Shown here: piece by piece, positions 8,240-16,341 of the stretch
How the letters are laid out: every line of letters begins with the position of its first letter
Position numbering within the stretch: position 1 is the first letter of the stretch
From: Tumebacillus sp. BK434
GTDB lineage: Bacteria > Bacillota > Bacilli > Tumebacillales > Tumebacillaceae
Reading direction: 5' to 3'
Length of the DNA stretch: 64,000 nt
Assembly: GCF_004340785.1 (NCBI RefSeq)
Contig: NZ_SLXS01000002.1
Location: 186,001 to 250,000, forward strand
Notes under the pieces: generated by a model
Database searches by the model: none
What the model was told of the DNA's origin: nothing
Seen by the model: the letters and a program-made list of their open reading frames with translations, nothing else
Position numbers and translations under genes: made by a program

Positions 8240-9274
8240 ATGTTCGGAATCGATATCGGCGTGGATCTCGGCACGGCCAACGTGCTGGTACACGTCAAAG
8301 GAAAGGGCATCGTTCTCGATGAACCTTCCGTAGTTGCAATTGACAGTCAGACTAAAAAAGTCGTAGCAGTCGGCGAAGAAGCACGTCGCATGCTCGGACG
8401 CACGCCCGGTCACATCGTGGCGACGCGCCCGCTGCGCGAAGGAGTCATCGCCGACTTTGATACAACGGAGATCATGCTTCGTCACTTCATCCAGCGCGCG
8501 ATCGGCAAGAGCCCGTTCAAACGCCCGCGCGTGATGATCTGTGTTCCGTCCGAGATCACGTCGGTCGAGCAAAAGGCCGTCATCGAAGCGGCCACCCGCA
8601 CAGGGGCCAAGCAGGTCGACCTGATTTCGGAACCCAAGGCAGCAGCGATCGGAGCCGGATTGGACATCTATGAACCTTCCGGCAGCATGGTGGTAGATAT
8701 TGGCGGAGGCACGACCGATGTAGCGGTTCTCTCGCTCGGGGATGTCGTAACCGCCAATTCTATCCGCGTCGCGGGGGACAAGTTCGACGAAGCGATCATC
8801 CGCTACATCAAGAAAGAATACTCCCTGTTGATCGGCGAAAGAACGGCTGAAGATATCAAGATTGGCGTGGTGTCCGTCTATCCGGGCGCCCGCAACGAAG
8901 AGATGGACATTCGCGGCCGCGACATGATCAGCGGCTTGCCGAAGACGGTGACGGTGCGCTCCGAAGAGATGCGCGAAGCATTGGAGGAGACGGTGGACAT
9001 GCTGGTCGCCGCCACCAAGCAGGTGCTCGAAGTCACGCCGCCGGAGCTGGCGGCCGACATCTTCGACAAAGGCATCGTCCTGACGGGGGGCGGTGCGCTG
9101 CTCTACGGATTGGACAAGCTGATGATCCGCGAGCTGCAGATTCCGGTGCATATCGCCAACGACCCGATGTCCTGCGTGGTAAACGGCACGGGCATGGCGC
9201 TCGACTATATGGATAAAGTGTCCAAGCCGTCGCTGTTCGGCTTCGGACGCAAGCAGAACACGATAAATTCTTGA
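8240..9274 (+). CDS. mbl: Mbl, MreB-like actin homologue
   Basis: 344 aa. A membrane-associated actin-like filament protein that guides the elongasome and lateral wall synthesis. The N-terminal phosphate-1 motif (GVDLGTANVLVHVKGKGIV), phosphate-2 (VVDIGGGTTDVAVLS) and the adenosine motif (GIVLTGGGALLYGLDKL) are present. The order spoIIID–mbl–flhO–flhP identifies it as Mbl rather than MreB or MreBH. The ATG at 8240 is preceded by AAGGAGGAA; upstream in-frame codons lack a ribosome site. Confidence 0.95.
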   Translation: MFGIDIGVDLGTANVLVHVKGKGIVLDEPSVVAIDSQTKKVVAVGEEARRMLGRTPGHIVATRPLREGVIADFDTTEIMLRHFIQRAIGKSPFKRPRVMICVPSEITSVEQKAVIEAATRTGAKQVDLISEPKAAAIGAGLDIYEPSGSMVVDIGGGTTDVAVLSLGDVVTANSIRVAGDKFDEAIIRYIKKEYSLLIGERTAEDIKIGVVSVYPGARNEEMDIRGRDMISGLPKTVTVRSEEMREALEETVDMLVAATKQVLEVTPPELAADIFDKGIVLTGGGALLYGLDKLMIRELQIPVHIANDPMSCVVNGTGMALDYMDKVSKPSLFGFGRKQNTINS

Positions 9275-9287
9275 GGAGGCGTGACCG

Positions 9288-10097
9288 ATGATTCGCGGAC
9301 TCTATATCGCCAATTCTGGCATGCATGCGAATGAACGGATGCAAGAACTGATCTCGAACAATATCGCCAACGCGAATACGATCGGTTACAAGTCCGATAC
9401 AGGCGTGATCCGCTCGTTTCCGGAGGAGCTGATCCTGCGCATCAACGACTACGCAGGCGGCGTCGGGGCCGAGAACAAGACGGTGGGACGGATGAGCAAC
9501 GGGACGTTCTTGGAAGAAGCGCTGCCCCGCTTCGTGCAGGGCGGCTTGCAAAAGTCGAACAACCCGCATGCCTACGCCCTGCTCGACAATCCGGCTCCGG
9601 CCGGCCAGCCGAACCGCCGCGCGTTTTTCCCGGTGATGAATGGCAACCAGCTCATGTACACCCGCGACGGCGACTTCAAGGTGCAGGCGGGGACGAACTT
9701 CCTCGTCACCACTTCGGGTGATCCGGTGGTGCCGATCGACGGCGCGACCGGCCTGCCGCTGAACGATGCGCGCATCCGCGTGCTTCCGAACGGCGCCTAT
9801 GAGTACACGACCGCCCAAGGCCAGCCGTACCCGCGCAACGCGCAGTTCGGCGCGGTCGACATCGTCGACGCAACGAAGATGGAGAAGTACGGCGACTCCT
9901 ACTTCACCTCGGCGGGGGCGCCGGTGCGCGGCACCGCGCAACTGGAAAAAGGGCAGCTGGAGCAGTCGAACGTCGACCTCGCCGGCTCGATGGTCTCGAT
10001 GATTAACGTGATGAGAAGTTATGAAGCCAACCAGCACATGATCAAATCGCTGGATGCGACACTTGAGAAAGCGATCTCGGTCGGACGGCTGGGATAG
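9288..10097 (+). CDS. flhO: Flagellar hook–basal body protein FlhO (FlgF/FlgG family)
   Basis: 269 aa. A rod or hook-basal-body component exported through the flagellar type III pathway. The N-terminal rod motif ISNNIANANTIGYKSDT and the C-terminal coiled segment LEQSNVDLAGSMVSMINVMRSYEAN are both present. GAGGAGG precedes the ATG. It is followed after 19 bases by its paralogue flhP and preceded by mbl, as in B. subtilis. Confidence 0.9.
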   Translation: MIRGLYIANSGMHANERMQELISNNIANANTIGYKSDTGVIRSFPEELILRINDYAGGVGAENKTVGRMSNGTFLEEALPRFVQGGLQKSNNPHAYALLDNPAPAGQPNRRAFFPVMNGNQLMYTRDGDFKVQAGTNFLVTTSGDPVVPIDGATGLPLNDARIRVLPNGAYEYTTAQGQPYPRNAQFGAVDIVDATKMEKYGDSYFTSAGAPVRGTAQLEKGQLEQSNVDLAGSMVSMINVMRSYEANQHMIKSLDATLEKAISVGRLG

Positions 10098-10116
10098 ATA
10101 GAGGGAGGCTGACGAG

Positions 10117-10953
10117 ATGCGGGCACTTTGGACTTCTGCACACGGGATGGCGGGTCAGCAGACGCGCCTGGACATGATTTCGAACAACATCGCCAACGTC
10201 AACACGACCGGGTACAAGCAGCAGGACGTCAACTTCAAGGACATGCTCTATGCGGAGATTGTGCAGACGGAGCGGACCGGCACGCTCGCAGGGCGTCAGA
10301 CCACGAGCGGCATTCGCATCGGTCACGGCGTGCTGGCGGTCGGCATCTCTCAGCTGTTCACGCAAGGACCGCTGCAGTCGACGGAGAACCTGCTCGACGT
10401 GGCGATCGACGGCGAGAACGCATTTTTCGAAGTCGGTGTCTACAACAACGGCGTGCTCACCGGCAATGCGTACACCCGCGACGGCTCGTTTGCGGTGGGC
10501 TATGACGCGAACAACACGCCTTATCTGACCGACTCGGCAGGCAACCCGGTGCTCGACACCGCCCGCCAGCCGATCTCGCTGGCCGGTTTCGACCTCGCGA
10601 CTTTGAAGATCGAGAAGAACGGTGTGATGACCGCCGAAGCAGCAGGGGTGCGCGCGGCGATCGGACAGCTCGAGCTGGTCAACATCGACAATCCGGACAG
10701 CAACCTGGAAGCGATGGGGAACAACATGTTCGCGCTGAAGCAAAACGCCGCACCGAATGCGTTGACGCGCGGTGCGTACAATCAGCCGAACGGGGCAACA
10801 CTGAAACAAGGGTTTCTGGAGCAGTCGAACGTTGATATGATTCAGCAGATGACCGACATGATCGCGACCCAGCGCGCGTACTCGATGAACGCGCGTGCGC
10901 TTCAGACGATCGATCAGATGATGGGGATGGCAAACAACTTGCGAAATGGGTAA
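10117..10953 (+). CDS. flhP: Flagellar hook–basal body protein FlhP (FlgG family)
   Basis: 278 aa. A paralogue of the preceding gene with the rod motif MISNNIANVNTTGYKQQDV at the N terminus and LEQSNVDMIQQMTDMIATQR at the C terminus. It is predicted to form part of the flagellar rod. Its stop codon lies seven bases before the next gene's ATG, so the two may be translationally linked. Confidence 0.9.
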   Translation: MRALWTSAHGMAGQQTRLDMISNNIANVNTTGYKQQDVNFKDMLYAEIVQTERTGTLAGRQTTSGIRIGHGVLAVGISQLFTQGPLQSTENLLDVAIDGENAFFEVGVYNNGVLTGNAYTRDGSFAVGYDANNTPYLTDSAGNPVLDTARQPISLAGFDLATLKIEKNGVMTAEAAGVRAAIGQLELVNIDNPDSNLEAMGNNMFALKQNAAPNALTRGAYNQPNGATLKQGFLEQSNVDMIQQMTDMIATQRAYSMNARALQTIDQMMGMANNLRNG

Positions 10954-10959
10954 TGTCGA

Positions 10960-11472
10960 ATGAATGTACCGAACATCTTAACGGTGTTTCGACTCGGACT
11001 GATACCAGTCTATTTCCTCGTGTTTTTTTCCGATTTTGCGTACAACATGGAGCTGGCCCTGTTCGTGATCTTCCTGGCGGGCGCGACCGATATCCTCGAC
11101 GGGTATCTGGCGCGCACGTACGGGCTGGTCACCGAGCTTGGCAGTATGCTCGACCCGTTGGCCGACAAGCTGATGATGCTGTCGGTCGTTCTTTCGTTCG
11201 TGATCGACGACCGCATCACATGGCTGATGGCGGGGCTCCTGATCTTCCGGGATCTCGGGATGATCCTCGCCTCCGTCTTTTTTGTCACCCAAGGCAAGAA
11301 GACAGTGCCGGCGACCGTCTGGGGCAAAGCCAACACCGTGCTGTACTACCTGGCACTGCTCGCGTTGATGTTCCGCTGGCCGTACGCGGAAGGCTACCTG
11401 TGGGGCGTGATCATCTTGTCGTTTGTGACGTCGTTCCACTACATCCGCCGCTTCAATGCGATGAACATATAA
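10960..11472 (+). CDS. CDP-alcohol phosphatidyltransferase family protein (PgsA-like)
   Basis: 170 aa integral membrane protein with the complete family motif between residues 44 and 69 (Asp44, Asp47-Gly48, Ala51-Arg52, Gly61, Asp65, Asp69). Such enzymes transfer a phosphatidyl group from CDP-diacylglycerol to an alcohol; glycerol-3-phosphate (PgsA) is the commonest acceptor for this size. The substrate cannot be decided here, and no such gene lies at this place in B. subtilis. A weak ribosome site and closeness to flhP suggest translational coupling. Confidence 0.82.
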   Translation: MNVPNILTVFRLGLIPVYFLVFFSDFAYNMELALFVIFLAGATDILDGYLARTYGLVTELGSMLDPLADKLMMLSVVLSFVIDDRITWLMAGLLIFRDLGMILASVFFVTQGKKTVPATVWGKANTVLYYLALLALMFRWPYAEGYLWGVIILSFVTSFHYIRRFNAMNI

Positions 11473-11505
11473 AAAGCACCTTCTGCAACGGCAGAGGTGC
11501 TTTTT
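11471..11505 (+). terminator. Terminator after the phosphatidyltransferase gene
   Basis: AAAAAGCACC… pairs with …GGTGCTTTTT. A-rich and T-rich flanks would let it work in both directions. Confidence 0.88.
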
Positions 11506-11584
11506 ATATGAACTTCCAACTGCACAGACAGCGGCAGCGGAAGGTGTACCTGTAGTATGCACGGTCGGAGTTTGACTATGCGGT

Positions 11585-11613
11585 TTGGCTCCATTTCTTA
11601 CATTTGGTAAAAT
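11585..11613 (+). promoter_or_regulatory. Sigma-A promoter of fabZ
   Basis: TTGGCT (11585–11590), 17 bases, TAAAAT (11608–11613), about 30 bases before the ribosome site. Confidence 0.75.
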
Positions 11614-11646
11614 AGAGAGACTGGAATACATAGGAGGTTATTGCGC

Positions 11647-12090
11647 ATGGAGACAGTTCTGAACATTGAAGAGATCCAAGGCATCATCGCACACCGCCAC
11701 CCGTTTTTGCTCGTCGACAAGATCGTCGAGCTGGAGATCGGGCAGAGCGCGGTCGGCATCAAGAACGTCACGATCAACGAGCCGTTTTTCCAAGGGCATT
11801 TCCCAGGCTATGCCGTCATGCCGGGCGTGCTGATCGTCGAAGCGCTCGCCCAAGTCGGCGCGGTGGCGATGCTGGCAAAGGAAGAGAACAAGGGCCGTCT
11901 GGCCTTCTTCGGCGGCATCGACGGCTGCCGTTTCCGCGGCCAGGTGCGCCCGGGCGACACGCTCCGCCTCGAAGTGGAGATCACCCGCCTGAAGGGCCCG
12001 GTCGGCAAAGGCAAAGCGCGCGCACTCGTCGACGGCAAGCTGGTCTGCGAGGCGGAGCTGACCTTTGCGCTCGGCGCCAAGCAAGAGTAG
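11647..12090 (+). CDS. fabZ: 3-hydroxyacyl-ACP dehydratase FabZ
   Basis: 147 aa cytoplasmic hot-dog-fold enzyme that dehydrates beta-hydroxyacyl-ACP in fatty acid elongation. [11 protein letters not shown], the catalytic His51 in [14 protein letters not shown] and Glu65 in VEALAQVG are all present. A tyrosine replaces the usual proline after GHFPG. AGGAGGT lies eight bases before the ATG at 11647. It is monocistronic, between its own promoter and a terminator. Confidence 0.96.
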   Translation: METVLNIEEIQGIIAHRHPFLLVDKIVELEIGQSAVGIKNVTINEPFFQGHFPGYAVMPGVLIVEALAQVGAVAMLAKEENKGRLAFFGGIDGCRFRGQVRPGDTLRLEVEITRLKGPVGKGKARALVDGKLVCEAELTFALGAKQE

Positions 12091-12110
12091 GCAAGAGTAA
12101 GGGCAGATGC

Positions 12111-12142
12111 AAGACCCGGGGGATTCAGCCCCGGGTCTTTTT
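12111..12142. terminator. Bidirectional terminator between fabZ and the sigma-factor gene
   Basis: AAGACCCGGGG/CCCCGGGTCTT with a 7-nt loop. A T run follows on both strands, and the element overlaps the last codons of the minus-strand gene. Confidence 0.9.
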
Positions 12143-12703
12143 GATTTCCTCGCGAATTTTGACCAGCGCCCGTTGCTTCCAAGTCTTCACCGTGCCGGCC
12201 GACACACCTTCCAGCCGCGCCAGTTCGGCCATCGACAGCCCGTCGATGACGATCTTCTCCACCGCCAGCGCCTCGCGCTCCGACAGCGAGGCAAGCAGGG
12301 AACGCCACCCCAGTTCGCAAAACGGCGACTCGGCAGCCGGATCGGGCAAAGAGCTGAGCAAAGTCCCCGCTGCGTCCTCACTGTCGCTCAGCGGATTGTC
12401 GGCCAGCTCCCGCGACCGATGCCGGCCCCGCACGCGGATGTACTGCCAGACTCGCTCGTGCGTCTTCCGTTTGGCATAGGCGGCAAAAGGCACACCGCGC
12501 GCCGGGTCAAACTGCTGCACCGCCAGCAAAAAGGCGATGTACGCTTCCTGCAGCAGATCGCCGCGCTCTGCAGGCGGGACATAGAATCGCTTCGCCGCCC
12601 CTGCGATCACATTTTCAAATTCCTGCAGCAGCGCGAGCAATTGCCCGCTGTCCTGCGCTTGCGCCTGCCGGACGATGTCGGCAAAGCGGTCTTCTCCTGT
12701 CAT
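12125..12703 (-). CDS. Small sigma-70 family RNA polymerase sigma factor
   Basis: 192 aa with region 2 (about 30–95, GDLLQEAYIAFLLAVQQFDP then FAAYAKRKTHERVWQYIR) and region 4 (about 135–190, LSEREALAVEKIVIDGLSMAELARLEGVS…WKQRALVKI). Regions 1 and 3 are missing, as in alternative sigma factors. No anti-sigma gene is adjacent. It is divergent from a ComK-like gene, so a link to competence is conceivable but only inferred. The ATG at 12703 follows AGGGGA; a GTG at 12706 is possible. Confidence 0.82.
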   Translation of the reverse strand: MTGEDRFADIVRQAQAQDSGQLLALLQEFENVIAGAAKRFYVPPAERGDLLQEAYIAFLLAVQQFDPARGVPFAAYAKRKTHERVWQYIRVRGRHRSRELADNPLSDSEDAAGTLLSSLPDPAAESPFCELGWRSLLASLSEREALAVEKIVIDGLSMAELARLEGVSAGTVKTWKQRALVKIREEIKKTRG

Positions 12704-12711
12704 CACGGATT

Positions 12712-12736
12712 TCCCCTAAGCGGGGACCGGTCCCCT
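12712..12736 (-). promoter_or_regulatory. Two mutually exclusive hairpins over the sigma-gene ribosome site
   Basis: On the minus strand, GGGGA–CCGG–TCCCC and TCCCC–GCTTA–GGGGA share the same TCCCC. In the second hairpin the Shine-Dalgarno (AGGGGA) is paired; in the first it is free. Confidence 0.4.
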
Positions 12737-12859
12737 GCGATGTCGTATACGCAATTTCAGCATAGGGGGAGGGGGAGCGTTCGTAAAAAAAGCACCTGCT
12801 GCCCAGTCGCAAGGGACGGAGCCTGTCTGCATGCCGACTGAGCTTAAATCACAGACGAG

Positions 12860-12910
12860 TCAAATTTTGTCAAATTTTAGGTTGACTGAACTTATTTGCA
12901 TATCTAAAAT
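12860..12910 (+). promoter_or_regulatory. Promoter of the ComK-like gene with upstream 10-bp-phased direct repeat
   Basis: TTGACT (12882–12887), 17 bases, TAAAAT (12905–12910) is a strong sigma-A promoter. TCAAATTTT occurs twice (12860–12868 and 12870–12878), exactly one helical turn apart and three bases upstream of the -35 box. It is a candidate operator. Confidence 0.7.
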
Positions 12911-12967
12911 ACTATAACGAGGGGTGTGTTAAACAAAAGTAAACTGGTGATGGAAGGAGCAAAGAAC

Positions 12968-13501
12968 ATGGAAATTGTTCATCTGGACTGTGACCAAATG
13001 CAGACGTTGCCCGTCGAATCCTATATCGGAGACTTGGCGGTGCTCGCCCCTGTGTATGTGGAAGGCGGCGGGGATATGACGAGAGTGGTGACCCAAGGCG
13101 GGGAGATGTGGAATGACCCGCGGCCGGTGCCTGTCGTGCTGAAAGGGGTAGCACGGCATTTTGGCGTGGATCTGACGGCTGTCCGGGAGCGGTATGGGGA
13201 TATACTGGGGAGAAGGCTGCATGTGCCGCTGCCGTTCGCGCCGCGGCTGACCCTGGTGCCGGTGAAAATGCGGTTGCCGCGGGTGCAAAAAGACGGGACG
13301 ACAGGCTACGTGGCGACCCATCAGATCGAACGCGTGGTACCGGGGCGCAGAACGACCTCCTGCACGCTGCACTTGCGCGGCGGGCAGAAGGTGGCGTGTT
13401 TGCAGAGCGGGGAGTTTGTCGTGCAGCAGTTGCGCAATGCGCGGATCGTACAGACGTTTTATAAAGAGACGATGAATTTCGGCATTACCGTTCCGCTTTG
13501 A
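12968..13501 (+). CDS. comK: ComK-like competence transcription factor
   Basis: 177 aa. ComK activates DNA-uptake genes by binding AT-rich boxes. Similarity is by pattern rather than strong identity: PVPVVLKGVARHFGVDL, LGRRLHVPLPF, then a strand pair TLHLRGGQKVACLQSGEF followed by VVQQLRNARIV, matching ComK's FSNGKTMELPISYNSF…Q region. Length is near the family's 160–190 aa. The ATG at 12968 has AAGGAG eight bases upstream. It converges on yvyE, whose 3' end overlaps by 17 bases. Alternative: an unrelated AT-binding regulator. Confidence 0.62.
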   Translation: MEIVHLDCDQMQTLPVESYIGDLAVLAPVYVEGGGDMTRVVTQGGEMWNDPRPVPVVLKGVARHFGVDLTAVRERYGDILGRRLHVPLPFAPRLTLVPVKMRLPRVQKDGTTGYVATHQIERVVPGRRTTSCTLHLRGGQKVACLQSGEFVVQQLRNARIVQTFYKETMNFGITVPL

Positions 13502-14144
13502 CCAGTTTGCCGTCTTGTTCAAATACATACTTCTGCTCCAAGTCGAGCAGCACCGCCTGACCGTTCGTCGCGTTGGTGATCAGCTTGTGCAGGCGCTCCG
13601 TCTCATGGGCGGGCACGAGCGCAAACACACTGACGCGCTCCAGATACTCGATGCGGTCGATATGGAAGTCTTCCACGGCGTGCAGTTCATTTTCCACTTT
13701 GCCAAGCCAGGAATAGTCGATGTCGATCGCGATCTCCTGAAACAGCTTGCGCGTGACGATGCCGGCCGCGTGCAGTCCGGCGGCGGCCGTCTGCGAATAG
13801 GCGCGGATCAGGCCCCCGGCGCCGAGCATGATGCCGCCAAAATAGCGGGTGACGACGACCGCGACATTGCGCAGGTCCTCCTTCTTGATCACTTCGAGGA
13901 TCGGTTTGCCGGCCGTGCCGGACGGTTCGCCGTCATCATTGGCCTTTTGAATCTCCTGATGCGGACCGACGACGTAGGCATAGCAGTTATGGGTGGCGTC
14001 CCAGTGCTTTTTTTGCAGAGCGTGGATGAACTGGAGCGCTTCTTCTTCAGAGTTCACAGGCGTTGCGTAGCCGATGAAGCGTGATTTTTTGATGATGATC
14101 GTTTCCTCGCCCGGGGCGAGCAGCGTGCGGTAGGATGGCAGCAC
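13485..14144 (-). CDS. yvyE: YvyE/YigZ family (IMPACT-like) protein
   Basis: 219 aa, two-domain UPF0029/IMPACT fold. Marks are KSRFIGYATPVNSEEEA, HWDATHNCYAYVVG, NDDGEPSGTAGKPIL and RYFGGIMLGAGGLIRAYS. The IMPACT relatives act on translation control, but the bacterial role is undefined. Homology and GGGAGG eight bases upstream favour a GTG start at 14144; the 15 extra codons in the open frame look untranslated. It has its own promoter back to back with that of the SLH gene. Confidence 0.93.
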   Translation of the reverse strand: MLPSYRTLLAPGEETIIIKKSRFIGYATPVNSEEEALQFIHALQKKHWDATHNCYAYVVGPHQEIQKANDDGEPSGTAGKPILEVIKKEDLRNVAVVVTRYFGGIMLGAGGLIRAYSQTAAAGLHAAGIVTRKLFQEIAIDIDYSWLGKVENELHAVEDFHIDRIEYLERVSVFALVPAHETERLHKLITNATNGQAVLLDLEQKYVFEQDGKLVKAER

Positions 14145-14192
14145 GGCGTGTACCTCCCTCTTGGATGATGTTCTCAGTTTTGTTATCACCTT

Positions 14193-14250
14193 ATCGTAAC
14201 AGAATGTCCAAGTGCTGTGAATTGACGCAGGGGAGCAGGAGACTTACAAT
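14193..14250. promoter_or_regulatory. Abutting divergent sigma-A promoters (yvyE and SLH operon)
   Basis: Minus strand: TTCACA (14221–14216), 17 bases, TACGAT (14198–14193) for yvyE. Plus strand: TTGACG (14222–14227), 17 bases, TACAAT (14245–14250) for the SLH gene. The two -35 boxes touch. Confidence 0.72.
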
Positions 14251-14285
14251 AATTGAGTTGAATGACGGAATGATGGAGGAATAAC

Positions 14286-14972
14286 ATGCGCAGGAAATCG
14301 ACGTTCAAGTGGTTCGCCACCGCCATGGCAGCCCTGTATCTTATGACGCTGGTCTTTTTCTATCAGCTGCCTTTCGGGTCGACAGTTTTCAAAGACGTCC
14401 CGAGCGGACACTATGCAGTATACGAGATCGAATACATGTTTAACCAAGGCTACATGAAAGGCCGCGATGATACGGTCTGGAACTTCTACCCCGAGAAAGA
14501 GATGACGCGCGCCGAACTGGTCGCGCTGATGCTGAAAGTCAACGGGGTGAAGCCCGACGAGCTGCAGAAGCCGTCCGAAAACCTGTTCCCGGACGTGCCG
14601 GTCGAACACTGGGCAGCGGGAGCGGTGTATGAAGCGTTCAAGCGCAACCAGATTCCGTTCGATACGAAGGACGGGTTCCAGCCGGACAAGCCGATCACCC
14701 GCGGCGAGCTGGCCAACTCGGTCGTGCGGGCGCTGCAGATTCCGCTGAACCCCGAGACAGCCTCTCCGCTGCCTGACATCGTCGGGCATCCGTATGAGAA
14801 ACAGATTCGCACGCTGGTGTCGAACCAGTATGCGAAAGGCAACACCGACGGCCTGTTCAAGCCGGATGACAACGCCGACCGTGCGGCGACCGCCTACATG
14901 TTCGCCAAAGCGCTGAAAGACTTGCGCCCTGAGACCAAGGCGGCGAACGGGAAGAAAGGAGAGAATAAATAA
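14286..14972 (+). CDS. Three-SLH-domain exported protein
   Basis: 228 aa: an N-terminal membrane or signal segment (WFATAMAALYLMTLVFFYQL) and three SLH domains of about 55 residues, starting at VFKDVPSGHYAVYEIEYM, LFPDVPVEHWAAGAVYEA and PLPDIVGHPYEKQIRTLV. SLH domains bind pyruvylated secondary wall polymer. There is no further domain, so it may be an anchor partner or wall-surface scaffold. The stop codon overlaps the ATG of the Wzy-like gene by one base, implying co-expression with glycan genes. Confidence 0.9.
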   Translation: MRRKSTFKWFATAMAALYLMTLVFFYQLPFGSTVFKDVPSGHYAVYEIEYMFNQGYMKGRDDTVWNFYPEKEMTRAELVALMLKVNGVKPDELQKPSENLFPDVPVEHWAAGAVYEAFKRNQIPFDTKDGFQPDKPITRGELANSVVRALQIPLNPETASPLPDIVGHPYEKQIRTLVSNQYAKGNTDGLFKPDDNADRAATAYMFAKALKDLRPETKAANGKKGENK

Positions 14973-16321
14973 TGCAGACACAACCTCAGCTCGGACTGCG
15001 CGCAGATCGGGTGCGTGATATCACCTACTACCTGCTGCTGATCCTCTCCTTCTTCTCGATCATCAACTACATGTTGCGCGAACTGTTTGGAGACCTTCCG
15101 TTGCTCGGATCGCTGATCCCGGCGTGGAAGGAAGGCCTGATCTTCCTGTTCTACCTGATGTTCTACCTGAAGTCCAAGGCGGAGGGCCGCGTTGACTGGA
15201 AGGCGAGCCGCCTGCACTGGCTGATCCTGTTCACCTTTATCGCGACGCTTTTGTCGGCCGCCTCGAACTGGATTCTCAAGCCGTACGTGCTCGACATCTC
15301 CCCGACCTACCACTGGGTGCAGGTGACCGCCACGCTGCCGATCGTGATCGACGGCCTGCGCACCCTGCTCGAAGCGACCTTGTACTTCCTCGTGCTGAAC
15401 GCCCTGATCGACGATGAAGACACGATCAAAGACATGATCCACGGCATGATCGTGGCGGCGACGCTGGTCGCAGCGTTCGGGATCTACCAAAAGCTGGCCG
15501 GGTGGGAGACTCCGCCGTCCTGGACCTATTCGGAAGTGGAGAAGGGCATCAAGATCCGCGTCTTCTCCTCGATCGGCAACCCGAACGCCCTCGGCGGCTT
15601 CATGGTGCTGATCACCCCGATCGCCATCGCCCTGACACTGTGGGCGAAAAAGTGGGGTCAGCGCATTCTGTACGGCGGTGCGTCCCTGATCATGCTCTAC
15701 TGCCTCATCCTGACCTACTCGCGCGGCGCATGGCTCGGCTTCCTGGCCGGGATGGTCATCTACACGATCATCACCCGCAACAAATGGCTGGCGCTGGCCG
15801 GCATCGCCGTGCTGGCAGCCGCCGCAATTTTTGCCGATACGGTAGTCGCGCGTCTGACCCTCGCCTTCACGCCGGAGTATTGGACGAAGGCATCGGAGGG
15901 CGGCCGCGTCGAATTCTGGGCGCGTGCCCTGAAAATCTTCAGCGAATATCCGGTCTTCGGCACCGGCATCGGCACTGTCGGCGACTCCGTCGCGACGCGC
16001 AACGGCGTACCGGGCGCGACGTGGATCGACAACCAGTACTTCAAGCTGCTGGCGGAGACGGGGATCATCGGCACCTTGACCTATGTGGCGATGGTGTTCA
16101 CCCCGGTGATCAACGGCATGAAGAACGTCTTCTTCAACAAGCAGCGCGACACGTTCCTGTTCGCGCTGAACGCAGGGATCGTCGCGGCCTTGACCGGGAT
16201 GCTGGTCGAGAACTTCACCGCCGCGATCTTTGAAGACCTCAACGTAATCACGCACTTCTGGACCCTGATCGCGCTGCTCTACGTGAGCATCCGCCTGCAG
16301 GCCCGGAAGGCGAAAGCATAG
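14972..16321 (+). CDS. O-antigen ligase/Wzy-like polymerase (Wzy_C family)
   Basis: 449 aa with about a dozen membrane segments and a large outside loop. The conserved block runs from SSIGNPNALGGFMVLITP and YSRGAWLGFLAG to RALKIFSEYPVFGTGIG and WIDNQYFKLLAETGIIG, typical of the Wzy_C ligase/polymerase superfamily. Such proteins transfer or polymerise lipid-linked glycans outside the membrane. In a Gram-positive with an S-layer, attaching glycan to S-layer protein or making wall polymer are both reasonable. It is co-transcribed with the SLH gene upstream and the glycosyltransferase downstream. Confidence 0.85.
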   Translation: MQTQPQLGLRADRVRDITYYLLLILSFFSIINYMLRELFGDLPLLGSLIPAWKEGLIFLFYLMFYLKSKAEGRVDWKASRLHWLILFTFIATLLSAASNWILKPYVLDISPTYHWVQVTATLPIVIDGLRTLLEATLYFLVLNALIDDEDTIKDMIHGMIVAATLVAAFGIYQKLAGWETPPSWTYSEVEKGIKIRVFSSIGNPNALGGFMVLITPIAIALTLWAKKWGQRILYGGASLIMLYCLILTYSRGAWLGFLAGMVIYTIITRNKWLALAGIAVLAAAAIFADTVVARLTLAFTPEYWTKASEGGRVEFWARALKIFSEYPVFGTGIGTVGDSVATRNGVPGATWIDNQYFKLLAETGIIGTLTYVAMVFTPVINGMKNVFFNKQRDTFLFALNAGIVAALTGMLVENFTAAIFEDLNVITHFWTLIALLYVSIRLQARKAKA

Positions 16322-16341
16322 ACGACAGGCGGGGATGCATT

